A stretch of DNA of 64,000 bases from Flaccisagitta enflata. Its lineage: Eukaryota; Chaetognatha; Sagittoidea; Aphragmophora. The stretch covers positions 29,636,001-29,700,000 of the forward strand of contig OZ231126.1 in NCBI GenBank assembly GCA_965153355.1, written 5' to 3'. Of the stretch, positions 1-17,725 are shown piece by piece. The position numbers and the translations under genes were made by a program. The notes below the pieces were generated by a model. It searched no databases, was not told the origin of the DNA, and was given only the letters and a program-made list of their open reading frames with translations. The first letter of the stretch is position 1. Every line of letters starts with the position of its first letter.

Positions 1-187
1 ACTCTACAACCCGCTTTGTCCGTCGGTCGGTCTGTCCGTCTGTCGGTTGGTCCGTCACACTTTACTTTTTTTTATCATTTTATTTTTTTGACCTCACTGC
101 TCCTGCCCAAATGGTCTGGTGACCTCAATTATGGCCCCTGCCCACCCGCACGCGACTTTGGTAGCCGTGTATCCGGCCTTGTTTTTT
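1..187 (-). mobile_element. Small GTCGCG-family element, cut by the window edge
   Basis: Read on the - strand it starts AACAAGGCCGGATACACGGC, then GTCGCGTGCGGGTGGGCAGG, a middle segment and a CGAC-type tetranucleotide repeat. The 3' hairpin would lie left of base 1. The same element occurs at least a dozen more times in the window, so this one is recognised by self-comparison. No coding capacity. Confidence 0.8.
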
Positions 188-221
188 GTCCGCGACGGAA
201 TACCATTCCGACGCGGACTAT

Positions 222-291
222 AATTCGAGGCGGGTGGGTGTCGTCGTTGTCGTCGTCGTTGTCGTCGTCGTTGTTGTCGTCGTCGTCCACA
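222..291. repeat. GTC/GTT trinucleotide repeat
   Basis: Imperfect GTCGTCGTT repeat inside composite element copy A; the same repeat stands at the same place in copy B (59587-59628). Confidence 0.85.
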
Positions 292-399
292 CTTTTAAAA
301 ATGGGCTAACTTTTGAACGCCTTGACCGATTTGCTTCATATTTGGAGGGAAGTTGTACTAGGGTAAGCCGCTTTACATCCTATGCGTATGTTATGATCC

Positions 400-1245
400 G
401 ACTCACCCAACCGGCCAAACCAGCCTACCAGCCTAAAAGTGAAAAACGTGCATAACTTCGGCATTCTTCAACCGATTTGGTTGAAACTTGGTATGTAGTT
501 TCTAAATGGAAGGACTCAACATATGTATTTGATCTGTACAGATTTTAGAATGTTAACCGGCCAAACCGGCCTGCCACCCAACCAGCCTACCAGCCTAAAA
601 GCGAAAAACGTGCACAACTTCGTCATTTTTCAACCAATTTGGTTGAAACTTGGTATGTAGTCTCTAAATGAAAGAACTCAACATATGTGTTTGAATTGTA
701 AAGGTTTTAGCGTGCTAACCGGCCAAACCAGCCTACCACCCAACTAGCCTACCAGCCTAAAAGTTAAAAACATGCATATCTTCGGCATTTTTCAACCGAT
801 TTGGTTGAAACTTGGTATGTAGTCTCTAAATGGAAGAACTCAACATATGTATTTGAATTGTATAGATTTTAGCATGCTCACCGGCCAAACCAGCCTACCA
901 CCCAACTAGCCTACCAGCCTAAAAGTGAAAAATGTGCATAACTTCGGCATTTTTCAACCGATTTGGTTGAAACTTGGTATGAAGTCTCTAAATGGAAGGA
1001 CTCAACATATGTATTTGAATTGTAAAGATTTTAGCATGCTAACCAGCCAAACCAGCCTACCACCCAACTAGCCTACCTGCCTAAAAGTGAAAAACGTGCA
1101 GAACTTCGGCATTTTTCGATCGATTTGGTTAAAACTGGGTATGTAGTCCCTAAATGGAAGGACTCAACATATGAATTTGATTTATAAAGATTTTAGCATG
1201 CTAACTGGCCTACCAGCCAGCCAGCTTACCACCCTTAAAGTGATA
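400..1245. repeat. ~163-bp tandem satellite, about five units
   Basis: Each unit carries TTAGCATGCTAACCGGCC, AGCCTACCACCC, AAAACGTGCATAACTTCGGC, TTTCAACCGATTTGGTTG and GACTCAACATATGTATTTGA. The TTAGCATGCTA-type landmark recurs at about 544, 708, 871, 1033 and 1194. No coding frame is kept between units. Confidence 0.9.
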
Positions 1246-1261
1246 AATGTGCAAAACTTAT

Positions 1262-1950
1262 GCCAATGCCGTTTGACAATGCTGTTTGACAATGACGTTT
1301 GACAATGCCGTTTGACAATGCCGTTTGACAATGACGTTTGACAATGCCATTTGACAATGCCATTTGACAATGCCATTTGACAATGCCGTTTGACAACGCC
1401 GTTTGACAACGCCGTTTGACAACGCCATTTGACAACGCCGTTTGACAACGCCGTTTGACAACGCCGTTTGACAACGCCGTTTGATAACGCCGTTTGACAA
1501 CGCCGTTTGACAACGCCGTTTTACAACGCCTTTTTACAACGCCGTTTGACAACGCCGTTTGACAACGCCGTTTGACAACGCCGTTTGACAACGCCGTTTG
1601 ACAACGACAACGCCAAGCTGTTGTAACGCCGCTTGACAACGCCGTATGACAACGCCGTATGACAACGCCGTATGACAACGCCGCATGACAACGCCGCATG
1701 ACAACGCCGCATGACAACGCCGCATGACAACGCCGCATGACAACGCCGCATGACAACGCCGTTTGACAACGCCGTTTGACAACGCCGTTTGACAACGCCG
1801 TTTGACAACGCCGTTTGACAACGCCGTTTGACAACGCCGTTTGACAACGCCGTTTGACAACGCCGTTTGACAACGCCGTTTGACAACGCCGTTTGACAAC
1901 GCCGTTTGACAACGCTGATTGACAACGCTGATTGACAACGCTGATTGACC
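1262..1950. repeat. 13-bp minisatellite TTTGACAACGCCG, about 50 units
   Basis: Nearly perfect 13-bp repeat with variant blocks (AATGCCG on the left, CGCATGACAA in the middle, CTGATTGACAA at the right end). Because 13 is not a multiple of three, all three frames of the - strand give the same 13-residue periodic peptide, so long open frames here are a by-product of the repeat. Confidence 0.95.
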
Positions 1951-1980
1951 CCAGTCGCGGACCCATACTCTTTCAAGATT

Positions 1981-3265
<1,285 letters not shown>

Positions 3266-3267
3266 TG

Positions 3268-3915
3268 TTAGATGGTCAGCACCCGTGTCTCAAAAGTAGG
3301 TTGTGCTTGAAGTTGAGAGAGGAGCAGGGCGCGGCTGGGTCGATGACCATGCTTTCACACATATGTGGAATTTTCTCCTCCTTCTCCTCCTCCTCCTCTA
3401 TCTGAAATTTGGGCCTTGAGGCTGGTATTTGGGTCTCGAGGCTGGGATTTAGGTCTCGAGCCTGGGATTTGAGCCTAGAGGCTGGGATTTGGGCCTGGAG
3501 GCTGGGATTTGGGCCTGAAGGCTGAGACTTGGGCTTCGAGGATGGGACTTGTGCCTCAAGGATAGGAATTGGGCCTCAAGGATAGGATTTGGGCCTTGAG
3601 GATAGGATCTGGGCCTTGGGGATAGGATTTGGGCCTCCAGGATGGAATTTGGGCCTCAAAAATAGGATTTGGGCTTAAAGGATAGGATATGGGCCTAGAG
3701 GATGGGATTTGGGCCTAGAGGATGGGATTTGGGCCTCAAAGCTGGGATCTGGGCCTCAAGCCTGGAATTTGGGCCTTAAGGCTGGAATTTGGGTCTCAAG
3801 GCTAGAATTTGAGTCGGGGGGGGAACAGACGGAAGAGGAGAAGGAGGAAAAATTCCCCATATGTGTGAAAGCATAGGTCATCGACCCTTCGGGGCCGCTG
3901 CCCAAAAAGGGGACC
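3268..3915. mobile_element. Inverted-repeat element carrying a ~20-bp minisatellite, copy 1
   Basis: Left arm: GATGGTCAGCACCCGTG, then CGATGACCATGCTTTCACAC and a TCC-rich tract. Right arm (about 3815-3905): a GGA-rich tract, then GTGTGAAAGCATAGGTCATC and GGGGCCGCTGCCCAAAAAGG. The arms are inverse complements, and between them stand about 20 degenerate copies of TTGGGCCTCGAGGCTGGGAT. Copies with the same layout lie at 12783-13340 and 18298-18905. Confidence 0.75.
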
Positions 3916-3986
3916 AACCGACCGACCGACCGACGCGACCGACATAGCGGGATGTAGTGTCCCGTAGCTTAGCACGCGCCTAAAAA
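3916..3986 (+). mobile_element. 3' end fragment of a small CTAAAA-ended element
   Basis: A CGAC tetranucleotide run followed by ATAGCGGGATGTAGTG and CACGCGCCTAAAAACG, the layout seen at the 3' ends of the GTCGCG-family elements. The 5' part is missing. Confidence 0.5.
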
Positions 3987-4096
3987 CGAAACCTTAATTT
4001 GTCTGAACAGTCGGTCCGTTTGTCAGTCAGACTTCCGTGCGCGCAGTCAGTGTTCATTTCCCATGTGATTTCGTCTAAATAATAGTAATACATAAA

Positions 4097-10127
<6,031 letters not shown>

Positions 10128-11067
10128 AAACAGAACATATGACTCGAGCATCATTTTGTGGAACTTTTTACAGTCTTTTACGTGCATGTTGTCAAGAATC
10201 AATATATAACCAACTATAACTAAATTACATTGTAAATAGTCATGGCGAGCGGTACCCGATAACCCAAAGCTAGCCAGGGGAAATGAAAATTTTGATATTG
10301 TCAAATATGTCTTACTTTTGTCTAAAGGTGCTTGTATACATTTAATAAGAATATTTACCTTGATTTTAGCCCAAATACTCATCATCGAGAGGCGCAAACG
10401 GCCCCGAATTCATCCCTGATCTACAAGAAATTTTTTGTCAGTAAATCTATTTCATTCAAAAAATCATAACTCCATCGTTTTTTGATGGAATTTTAAAAAA
10501 TTGGTGACCAAAATGTAGAGTTTTTTAAGGGGTATCTTATCCTTTTTTGCGCGACTAAATCGGCCCAGCCGTTCAAAAGTAATGGCCACTCAAAGTTGGG
10601 AAAAGGAGAAAAAAAATGACAACTTTAAAAATTTTATCTTTTTACCTTATAGTTTCGTCTTCAAAGCATTTTTTCATCTTTTTTCTACCTAGTCTGGTTC
10701 CAAGGGCTGTGCTGGGTGAGTGGGTCCTCATCTGGCAGCCTGGTCAGGTTTATTTGAGCAAAAAATGATCTTTGAGTGTTAAAAAAACAACCAAAATTGG
10801 CACTTTTGAAAAAAAAGCTTCTGGTTTTGATTCTTTTTTCCCTATGTATATATCCCCTTGCCAAACCTCATTGAAAGAAACAAAAATATGCACTGAATAA
10901 TTTTTGATGGCCTTACAGGTCCGTCACAGGCTACAAACTGGTCAAAAGAGATAAAGAAAATGACACGTATTTGTGAGCAAATTCAAATAAATTTGTACTT
11001 CACCCAGCTTTGATTTGTCTGACTGTGTCTGTCTGTCTGTCTGTTTGTCTGTCTTTGTCTCTCAATC

Positions 11068-11116
<49 letters not shown>

Positions 11117-11119
11117 GGA
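10128..11119. other. Spacer downstream of GNMT
   Basis: A/T-rich 3' flank. A CTGT run (11025-11090) leads into a CT repeat (11085-11113) just before the next small element. No gene seen. Confidence 0.5.
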
Positions 11120-11276
11120 AGCAAGGCCAGATACACGGCAATCCAGTCGCGGATGGTAGGGCGGGAGCAGTGATGCAAAAACTGCTCACAATTTTAGAAA
11201 TATTGTGGACCGACCAACGGACCGACCTACCTACCAACTGACACAGCAAGGTGTAGTCGCGTGTCCGCGACTAATA
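11120..11276 (+). mobile_element. Small element, GTCGCGGA subtype
   Basis: Begins GCAAGGCCAGATACACGGC, then CCAGTCGCGGATGGTAGGGC, and ends GTAGTCGCGTGTCCGCGACTAA. Hairpin at the 3' end. A CT microsatellite abuts its 5' end. Confidence 0.8.
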
Positions 11277-11389
11277 AAAGAACTCATAATTGTAATTTCA
11301 ATATGTGTTTTATTAAACTGACAGGTCTGACGAAATTTCTTTCTTGACGCTGAGATTGTCTGCGGCGGTCTTTGAAGCCAACTCACGAA

Positions 11390-11560
<171 letters not shown>

Positions 11561-11601
11561 CGGCGTTTCTTCCTGAACTCCGGTTTTGAATTCATGATCC
11601 T

Positions 11602-11780
11602 CTTTTTAGTCGCGGACACGCGACTCTACACCTTGCCGTGTCGGTCGGTAGGTCGGTAGGTCCGTCCGTCCGTCCGTCGGTCCGTCCGTCCGTCACATTT
11701 TTGAATTCCGAGCGGTTTTTGCATTACTGCTCCTGCCCAACCGTCCGCGACTGGATTGCCGTGTATCCGGCCTTGTTTTT
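11602..11780 (-). mobile_element. Small element, GTCGCGGAC subtype
   Basis: On the + strand: TTTTTAGTCGCGGACACGCG hairpin end, GGTCGGTAGGTC and GTCCGTCC runs, ACTGCTCCTGCCCAACCG, then GTCCGCGACTGGATTGCCG and TATCCGGCCTTGTTTTT. Its end is shared with the next copy. Confidence 0.85.
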
Positions 11781-11976
11781 AGTCGCGTGCTGCGCGACTC
11801 AACACCCCGCTTTGTCGGTCCATCGATCCGTCGGTCCTTTGGTCCGTCACACTTTATTTTTTTGTTTTTTTGGGGGGTCTATAGCCTCACTGCTCCTGCA
11901 CAAATGATCAAGTAACCTTAAATACAGCCCCTGCCCACCCGCACGCAACTGGGGTAGCCGTGTATCCGGCCTTGTT
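11776..11976 (-). mobile_element. Small GTCGCG-family element, tandem with the previous copy
   Basis: On the + strand: TTTTTAGTCGCGTGCTGCGC hairpin end, GGTCCATCGATCCGTCGGTC, TCACTGCTCCTGCACAAATG, GCACGCAACTGGGGTAGCCG, TATCCGGCCTTGTTC. It is head-to-tail with the copy at 11602-11780 and overlaps it by only the TTTTT junction. Confidence 0.8.
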
Positions 11977-12287
11977 CTTTTTAGGTTCGCCATAGCAACT
12001 CTATAACTCTAAGAGGCTCTCTCTGTTGGTCGCTTGGTCGGTTGGTTGGTCACGCTTGAGTTGAAAATCTCGAAAAGAGCAAAAATCACTGGAAATGATT
12101 AAGAAACATGCTAGGATGATTTTTAGATGCGCCATAGCACCTCTATAAGAGGCTCTGTCCGTCCCTCTATCTTTCAGTCACGCTCAAATGAAAAATTGCT
12201 AAAAATGTTTGAAATCAATTTAAAACTCATTTCGTTTATCATTGATGATACTCGTCATTTCATTCACTAAAATAATCAGCTACGGTT
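11977..12287 (-). mobile_element. Fragments of related CTAAAA-ended elements
   Basis: Two 3' ends read on the + strand: TTTTAGGTTCGCCATAGCAA (11978) and TTTTTAGATGCGCCATAGCA (12119), each followed by CTCTATAAGAGGCTCT-like sequence and GGTC-type units in the first. No matching 5' ends are seen. Confidence 0.5.
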
Positions 12288-12600
12288 AGGTCTGATAGAG
12301 CTGGGGATAGGTCGGACAGGTCTGGGGATAGGTCTGATAGAGCTGGGGATAGGTCTGATAGAGCTGGGGATAGGTCTGATAGAGCTGGGGATAGGTCTGA
12401 TAGAGCTGGTGATAGGTCTGATAGAGCTTGGGATAGGCGTTATAGCTTGGGATAGGTCTGATAGAGCTCGGGATAGGTCTGATAGCACTTGGGATAGGCC
12501 TGATAAAGCTCGGGATAGGCCTGATAGAGCTCGGGATTTGTCTGATAGAGCTAGGGATAGGTCTGATTGAGCTACGGATAGGTCTGATGGAACTAGGGAT
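12288..12600. repeat. 21-bp minisatellite AGGTCTGATAGAGCTGGGGAT
   Basis: About 15 degenerate 21-bp units. Divisible by three, so it keeps frames open on both strands without coding meaning. Confidence 0.9.
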
Positions 12601-12654
12601 AGATCAAAGAATTAATTACGCCCGGCGCACTGTCCTGGCCCGTGTATCCGGCTT

Positions 12655-12780
12655 GTTTCCTTTTCATTCTATCATTTTCTTTCTTTCCTTCTTTTATCCC
12701 TTCTTTCTTTCCTTCTTTTATCCCTCCTTTCTTTCCTTTTTTCCCATCTTTTTTTCTATTCTTTCCTTTCTTTCTTCCCT
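12655..12780. repeat. Pyrimidine-rich TTTC/TTCC tract
   Basis: Imperfect CTTT and CCTT repeats leading into the next element. Confidence 0.85.
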
Positions 12781-12782
12781 TT

Positions 12783-13405
12783 TGGGCAGCGGCCCCGAAG
12801 GGGCCGATGACCTATGCTTTCACACATAGGGGAAATTTCTCCTTCTTCTTCTTCTCCTTCTTCTCCTCCGTCCCCCCCCCCTCGAGGCCCATATCCTAGT
12901 CTAAAGGCTAGAGGCCCTATTCCTAGATTGGAGGCCCAAAACCCAATCTGGAGGCCCAAATCCTACTCTGGAGGCCCTAATCCTAGTCTCAAGGCCCAAA
13001 TCCTAGCCTTGAGGCCTAAATCCTAGCCTCGAGGCCCAAATCCTAGCCTCAGGGCTCAAATCCCAGCCTCAAGGCTCAAATATCAGCCTGAAGGCTCAAA
13101 TCCCAGCTTCAAAGCTCAAATCCCAGCCTCAAGGCTCAAATCCCAGTCTCGAGGCTCAAATCCCAGCCTCGAGGCTCAAATCCCAGCCTTTTGGCTAAAA
13201 TACCAGCCATGAGGCTCAATTACCAGCCCCAAGGCTCAAATCCTAGCCTCGAGGCTCATATCCCAGCCTTCAGGCCCTAATTCCAGCCTTGAATTTCAAA
13301 TAAAACCAGCATAGGTCATCGGCCCCTTCGGGGCCGCTGCCCCTCTAACCACCTCACACACACAGACACTCACATAGGGGCAACGGGTACCGCTGACCAT
13401 CTAAC
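12783..13405. mobile_element. Inverted-repeat element carrying a ~20-bp minisatellite, copy 2
   Basis: Left arm GGGCAGCGGCCCCGAAGGGG then CGATGACCTATGCTTTCACA; right arm AGCATAGGTCATCGGCCCCT then CGGGGCCGCTGCCC (about 13309-13341), with a further GGGTACCGCTGACCATCTAA at 13386-13405. Inside are about 20 units of TCCCAGCCTCAAGGCTCAAA, the complement of the repeat in copies 1 and 3. Confidence 0.75.
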
Positions 13406-13409
13406 GCTT

Positions 13410-13467
13410 TTGCGACTATTTACCTTTCTTTCTTCCTTTTTTCCTTTCTTTCTTCCCTATTTGCTTT

Positions 13468-13519
<52 letters not shown>

Positions 13520-13740
13520 TCCTTTCTTTCCTTTCTTTCCTTTCTTTCCTTTCTCTCCTTTCTTTCCTTTCTTTCCTTTCTTTCCTTTCATTTTTTTACT
13601 TTTTGGCTTTTTTTGACGCGTTTCCTCAGCCTGCCTGCTTTTTTCTTTTTTTCTTTCTTTCTTTCATTCTTTCATTCATTCTTTCATTCTTTCATTCATG
13701 CTTTCATTCTTTCTTTCTTTCTTTCTTTCCGTCTCTTTCT
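13410..13740. repeat. (TTTC)n microsatellite
   Basis: Long TTTC repeat with TTCC and TTCA variants, ending at the truncated LINE. Confidence 0.95.
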
Positions 13741-13756
13741 TCTAAAGATCTAAACT

Positions 13757-14607
13757 TTTAATCAAGACAAAGTACAAATATTTCTTGAATGGTCAGGAGA
13801 TAGAAGCTGTCAAAGAGGAAAAAGATCTTGGTGTCTATATCGAAGACAGTCTAAAACCAACCAAGCAATGTGCGGCAGCGGCAAAAGCAGCAAACTTTGC
13901 ACTCGGTCAACTGCAGAGATCATTTCATTACAGGAAGAAGGCTCATCTAGTTCCTCTCTGCAAAACATTTGTAAGACCTCGCCTGGAGCACGCGGTCTCA
14001 GCATGGAGTCCCTGGCTAGAAGCGGATATTAAGTGCTTAGAAAAAATTCAAGAACGTCTCATAAAAATGCTGTCTGACGTTCGCGGAAGCACTTACGAAG
14101 AAAAATTAAAGGACGCAGGACTGACTTCGCTTAAAGAGAGGAGAGAAAGAGGAGACGCTATTCAAACCTTTAAAGTGCTGAAGGGATTCAGCAAAGTGGA
14201 ACGGGAAAAATGGTTTCAGACTGTTCCTGATGACGCCAGACCTACAAGAGCGACGGCAACGGTTGACGACGAGGGAAAATTGGTGAAGAAGGAATCGGTG
14301 CTGGTGGTCGAGAGAGCGCGACTCGAAATTCGGCGGAATTCATTTTCCATTCGGGCTGCTAAAGGATGGAATGAACTCCCGGAAAATGTCAAGAGCAGCA
14401 CATCCATAAATGGATTCAAATCGGCTTACGATCGATGGAAGGAAAAAAAAACTATGAATACGGACGATAAGACAACGAGCGTGGAGAATACTGATCCCGG
14501 AACTAATTGACCAAAATCGTCCTGTTAAAGATGCGCCAACGTCTCCGCAATGTCGGCAACGGCTGACCTAGGAGATCTACAACATCATATCATATCATAT
14601 CATATCA
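13757..14607 (+). mobile_element. 5'-truncated non-LTR retrotransposon, 3' end of reverse-transcriptase ORF
   Basis: An open frame to the TGA at 14508-14510 encodes about 240 residues of the region just after the reverse-transcriptase core: YFLNGQEIEAVKEEKDLGVY, then KQCAAAAKAANFALGQLQRSF, FVRPRLEHAVSAWSP and KMLSDVRGSTYEEKL. These are typical of LINE elements of the jockey/CR1/L2 group. The catalytic YxDD motif and all upstream domains are missing, and the homology starts abruptly after a TTTC microsatellite, as in 5'-truncated LINE insertions. A short ATCAT repeat at about 14585-14607 looks like the LINE 3' tail. No frameshift is seen in what remains. The exact clade cannot be settled by eye. 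Confidence 0.85.
13785..14510 (+). pseudogene. Reverse transcriptase C-terminal fragment
   Basis: This is the coding remnant of the LINE above. It has no ATG at its left end: the reading frame runs in from about 13757 with IKTKYKYFLNGQ and continues without stops. With the palm catalytic residues missing it cannot make a working reverse transcriptase. Its intact frame suggests a fairly recent insertion. Confidence 0.8.
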
Positions 14608-15885
14608 ATGGACCTCATTAAATCTGTTTTTGTCTGGTGGTTGCTACGAGTTACAGAGAAAAAAAAATCATGACCGGTTTCATGTTCTCCATGTAAAGAC
14701 GATTCGAATGATATGCTGCACTATATACTTACTATAAGTCTTCTATAAGAAAAGCTCAGAAAGGAAAAAAATCTTCTGCACATCTTTTGACACGATCGTA
14801 TTTGTGCGCCGCCAATATAAGCCACCACCGGGAGGATTTTTGTTCGATTAAATTTTTTTAACTTTTGCGGGGCTAGCCGCGCCGAGCCGCTAAACCGATT
14901 TGGACGCGGCCAACGGCGTTAGATCATAAATTTTACATAGTTTATCCTATAAAAACTTATAAATCATAACGGCATATTAAGAACCATTTCTGTTTGTTTG
15001 TAATTAATAATATTTCAATATTTTAGCATATGTTAAAGATGTAGTTCAAACATCGCTGTTTCACGCTGGTATTTGGCCTCCCCATGACCTACATTGATAT
15101 GTAATGACTGAAATCAGATTTTTTATTCATATATATGACATAGATCATTCATTTCGTGTTCTATACATGAGAATAATGTTAAAAATGAGCGATTTGTGAC
15201 AAAAATTTAATTTGCCTCAGTCGCGTTCACTTTCGCTCGCTACCACTGTACTTTGTTCTAATTCAATTTTGGTGTTACAAAAAAAAAACATTGTTACTAT
15301 TGCTTATGGCAATGCCAGGGGCGTTCCCCTTGGGATTGCAGACTGAGACCACATGACGGACTTTTACTATGTCAATGAGTTGGTAGGGTTTCACCGTTTG
15401 ACTCATTTTTTGTCTTCTTGATTCCTTTTCAGAAAAGTTTCCCTTTCCTTCCTTTCTTTACTTCACTTTCATTCCCTCTCCCTGTTTTTTTTTTTCTTTC
15501 TTTCCCCTCTTTTCTTCCTTTCTTCCTTATTTCTTTTGGAAAATTCAGTGTCCCGACAACTTTAGTGTCCCGACAGCAGGGACTTCAATTGAAGTCCCTG
15601 AAGTCCCTTCTCCTACGCCGCTGGAATGACCTGACTGTAAAAAACTCGATAACATAGACCATTATCAATGTTGCTTTCAAGGAAGTCTTTTGTTTTTCTT
15701 AGATTTCCTTGCCGGCATTTTCTGTCATCTAGGAAAGAAGGCTTTCAACATCTCCGAACAAAAAGCAATTTAAAGTTTAAACCGTTTCCCGCGAAACTCG
15801 TGCGTGCCCGGCACGGCGTCCGAGAACTTCTGTTTGCGCGTGACGGACGTTTGCAACGGTCGACAACGGTATTAAGGTAATCTAG
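14608..15885. other. Spacer, mostly nothing recognised
   Basis: A/T-rich sequence with a pyrimidine tract (15430-15535) and a short hairpin, GGGACTTCAATTGAAGTCCC, at about 15579-15598. No gene seen before the candidate exon at 15886. Confidence 0.45.
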
Positions 15886-15983
15886 ATGACCATGGGAAAT
15901 TTTGATCAATCGGGATCGCAAGGATTCGCCGAGATTTTAGGAGAGGAAGTTCCGGATGCGACCCCGTTACAGTGCCGTCATTG
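15886..15983 (+). CDS. Candidate first exon of an unrecognised gene
   Basis: ATG ACC ATG opens a 32-codon frame (MTMGNFDQSGSQGFAEIL, then GEEVPDATPLQCRH) that ends at a good donor, TTG|gtgatg, in phase 2. Codon use is balanced and unlike the A/T-rich or repetitive sequence around it. I do not recognise the protein. The only possible partners seen downstream are exon-like segments near 17000 and at 18104-18265. It could be a pseudogene fragment or chance. Confidence 0.3.
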
Positions 15984-16157
15984 GTGATGATTTTTATCGT
16001 TGTATGCAAAAAAAAATGCTGTTACTTTCTTATGCTGATGCAATCTCGTCTGTTACTGATTTTGTTTGCCATGCTCTCCCCTTTGTTTTCAGAAGAAAGA
16101 AGTTTTTTTTTCTGCAAAAAAGAAGAAAACAGGCATTTTAACAATAAACGGAGACTG

Positions 16158-16651
16158 ATACACTTATTTTTTTTTATAAGAACCAAGTTTATAAGAACGT
16201 TAGGCTTCAAATCGTCAAAAATTTAAGAACATGCTAAAACATTGGAAGGCTTCATTTCTTGAAAAAATTAAGATTGGGCTTGAAATCTTAAAAATCTAAG
16301 AACATTTTTTTTCTGTTTTTTTTTTAATCAATTGTTCTTTATAAATGGACAGACTCCATATCTTTTCTGTTCAGCAAATTATGTCTCACTTTATATAGCA
16401 TATATTTTTCTACTTTCATTGATCTTAATTCATTTAAAATGTTTAAATCTACTTTATTGTTTCATTGACATTTTCCTTCATTTTCTCCTTAATGACCAAC
16501 TTAAAACTAATTAAGAACGTTCTTAATTGAGGGCTAAAAAGTGCGTTTGAATTAAGAACAATTTAAGAACGTTCAAGCCTTGAAACTGCTGAAAATTTAA
16601 GAACATTGAAGGCTCAAAAAATGACGTTCTTATAAAAAAAAAAAAGTGTAT
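16158..16651. mobile_element. ~490-bp element with ATACACTT...TATAAGAAC inverted ends
   Basis: Left end ATACACTTATTTTTTTTTAT then AAGAAC; right end GTTCTTATAAAAAAAAAAAA then GTGTAT. The inside is rich in scattered TTAAGAAC words. A related end occurs at 24690-24716 in ERCC6L intron 2. No coding capacity. Confidence 0.6.
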
Positions 16652-16988
16652 TGCAAAAGAAAAAGGCGAGCCATCAAAATAAATCTTTTAAACTTCTAAA
16701 ACTGACAAACATCTCGCTTTTTCTGTCGTAAGTCTTTAGCTATTTCTAGCCCCATTTTTGAGGTTAAATCCTTTTCCTTTTTAACGTATACTTTGTCTCA
16801 GAAGTGTAGAAAATGTCTCGGCATTAATTTGCGCAAATATTTAATCTTTCCAAAGGCTAGGGAAGAATAGTTTTTAATGACATAAAGTTTGAGTGTTTTA
16901 ACTGGGTACCACTTCTTTGTTACTTTCCAAGAATGTACAACTGTTTTTCTCTGATGAAATAAAATTCAAAATTTATCACAGAGACAAT

Positions 16989-17077
16989 TAAGGGAGGGGG
17001 GGGAGAGAATTACGATCCTAAGACATGGGGAGGCGGCAGCGCAGGCGCTCTGGCCGCTATATGTCTAGCGTTGGCAC
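16989..17077 (+). CDS. Candidate internal exon, hydrophobic segment
   Basis: One frame reads NYDPKTWGGGSAGALAAICL then ALA, a Gly/Ala-rich hydrophobic stretch of membrane-helix type, followed by GCAC|gttgta. The acceptor side is unclear (a possible CAG ends at about 16980). The family is not recognised and the phase match to the candidate first exon is not proven. Listed because it stands out from its A/T-rich surroundings. Confidence 0.2.
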
Positions 17078-17507
17078 GTTGTAAGAGAACGGAAAGTCTT
17101 TGGAAGAAGTTGTTAACTTTAATCATTGCATCGGGAAAATATTGCCATAGACATGGGGGCAGACATACGAAAATGTGTAAGTTCCGACCTTTTTTCTCTC
17201 AACAGCCAAAAATTTACATCCCAATCCAGGATTTAAGTTATCTACCATGCATGTCCTGTAGGTTGGTTATTATGCCCTGTAAATGTCCGACTTCTTAGCA
17301 CATGGAAGGAAATGTTATACTTAGTGTATAAACACGGTGTGTGCTTTCAAAATGCCCTAGGACTACAGCAACGTTTACCGAATTGAAATCTTGCAAGGGG
17401 TGTGGTAACAAGATTTTGAACAATTTTCACTTTCAGTTCTTTTTTCAACCGTCAAGGAGAGCGGCACAATAATATGATCATCTGCGTTTATTATAGTCAT
17501 AACAATG

Positions 17508-17510
17508 TCG

Positions 17511-17550
<40 letters not shown>

Positions 17551-17566
17551 AGTCTGTCTGTCTGCC
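17508..17566. repeat. (GTCT)n microsatellite
   Basis: About fourteen GTCT units with one change. Confidence 0.95.
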
Positions 17567-17644
17567 GGAGGATACACTGCGTGTAAGGAAACTGATCTTT
17601 ATTTCACGCAAGTCAACAGCAATAAGATAAAAGAAAAAAATTGC

Positions 17645-17656
17645 ATCAACAACAAG

Positions 17657-17724
<68 letters not shown>
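17645..17724. repeat. (AAC)n microsatellite
   Basis: About 25 AAC units. Reads poly-Gln, poly-Asn or poly-Thr in the + frames and poly-Cys on the other strand; no sign that it is coding. Confidence 0.95.

Positions 17725-17725
<1 letters not shown>

Larger units (their letters stand above)
188..1980 (-). mobile_element. Composite satellite-bearing element, copy A
   Basis: One edge is a hairpin, GTCCGCGACGG...CGACGCGGAC at 188-218. The other edge is CCAGTCGCGGACCCATACTC at 1951-1970. Between them are a GTC/GTT repeat, about five copies of a 163-bp tandem unit and a long 13-bp minisatellite. Copy B at 59535-60870 in PLK1 intron 4 has the same edges and internal order, which shows a mobile unit. 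The edge words GTCCGCGAC and GTCGCGGAC are inverse complements. Confidence 0.75.

Noticed and set aside
15668-15880. 70-residue + frame starting MLLSRKSFVFLRF
   Set aside because: No recognisable domain or splice context; composition like the spacer around it.
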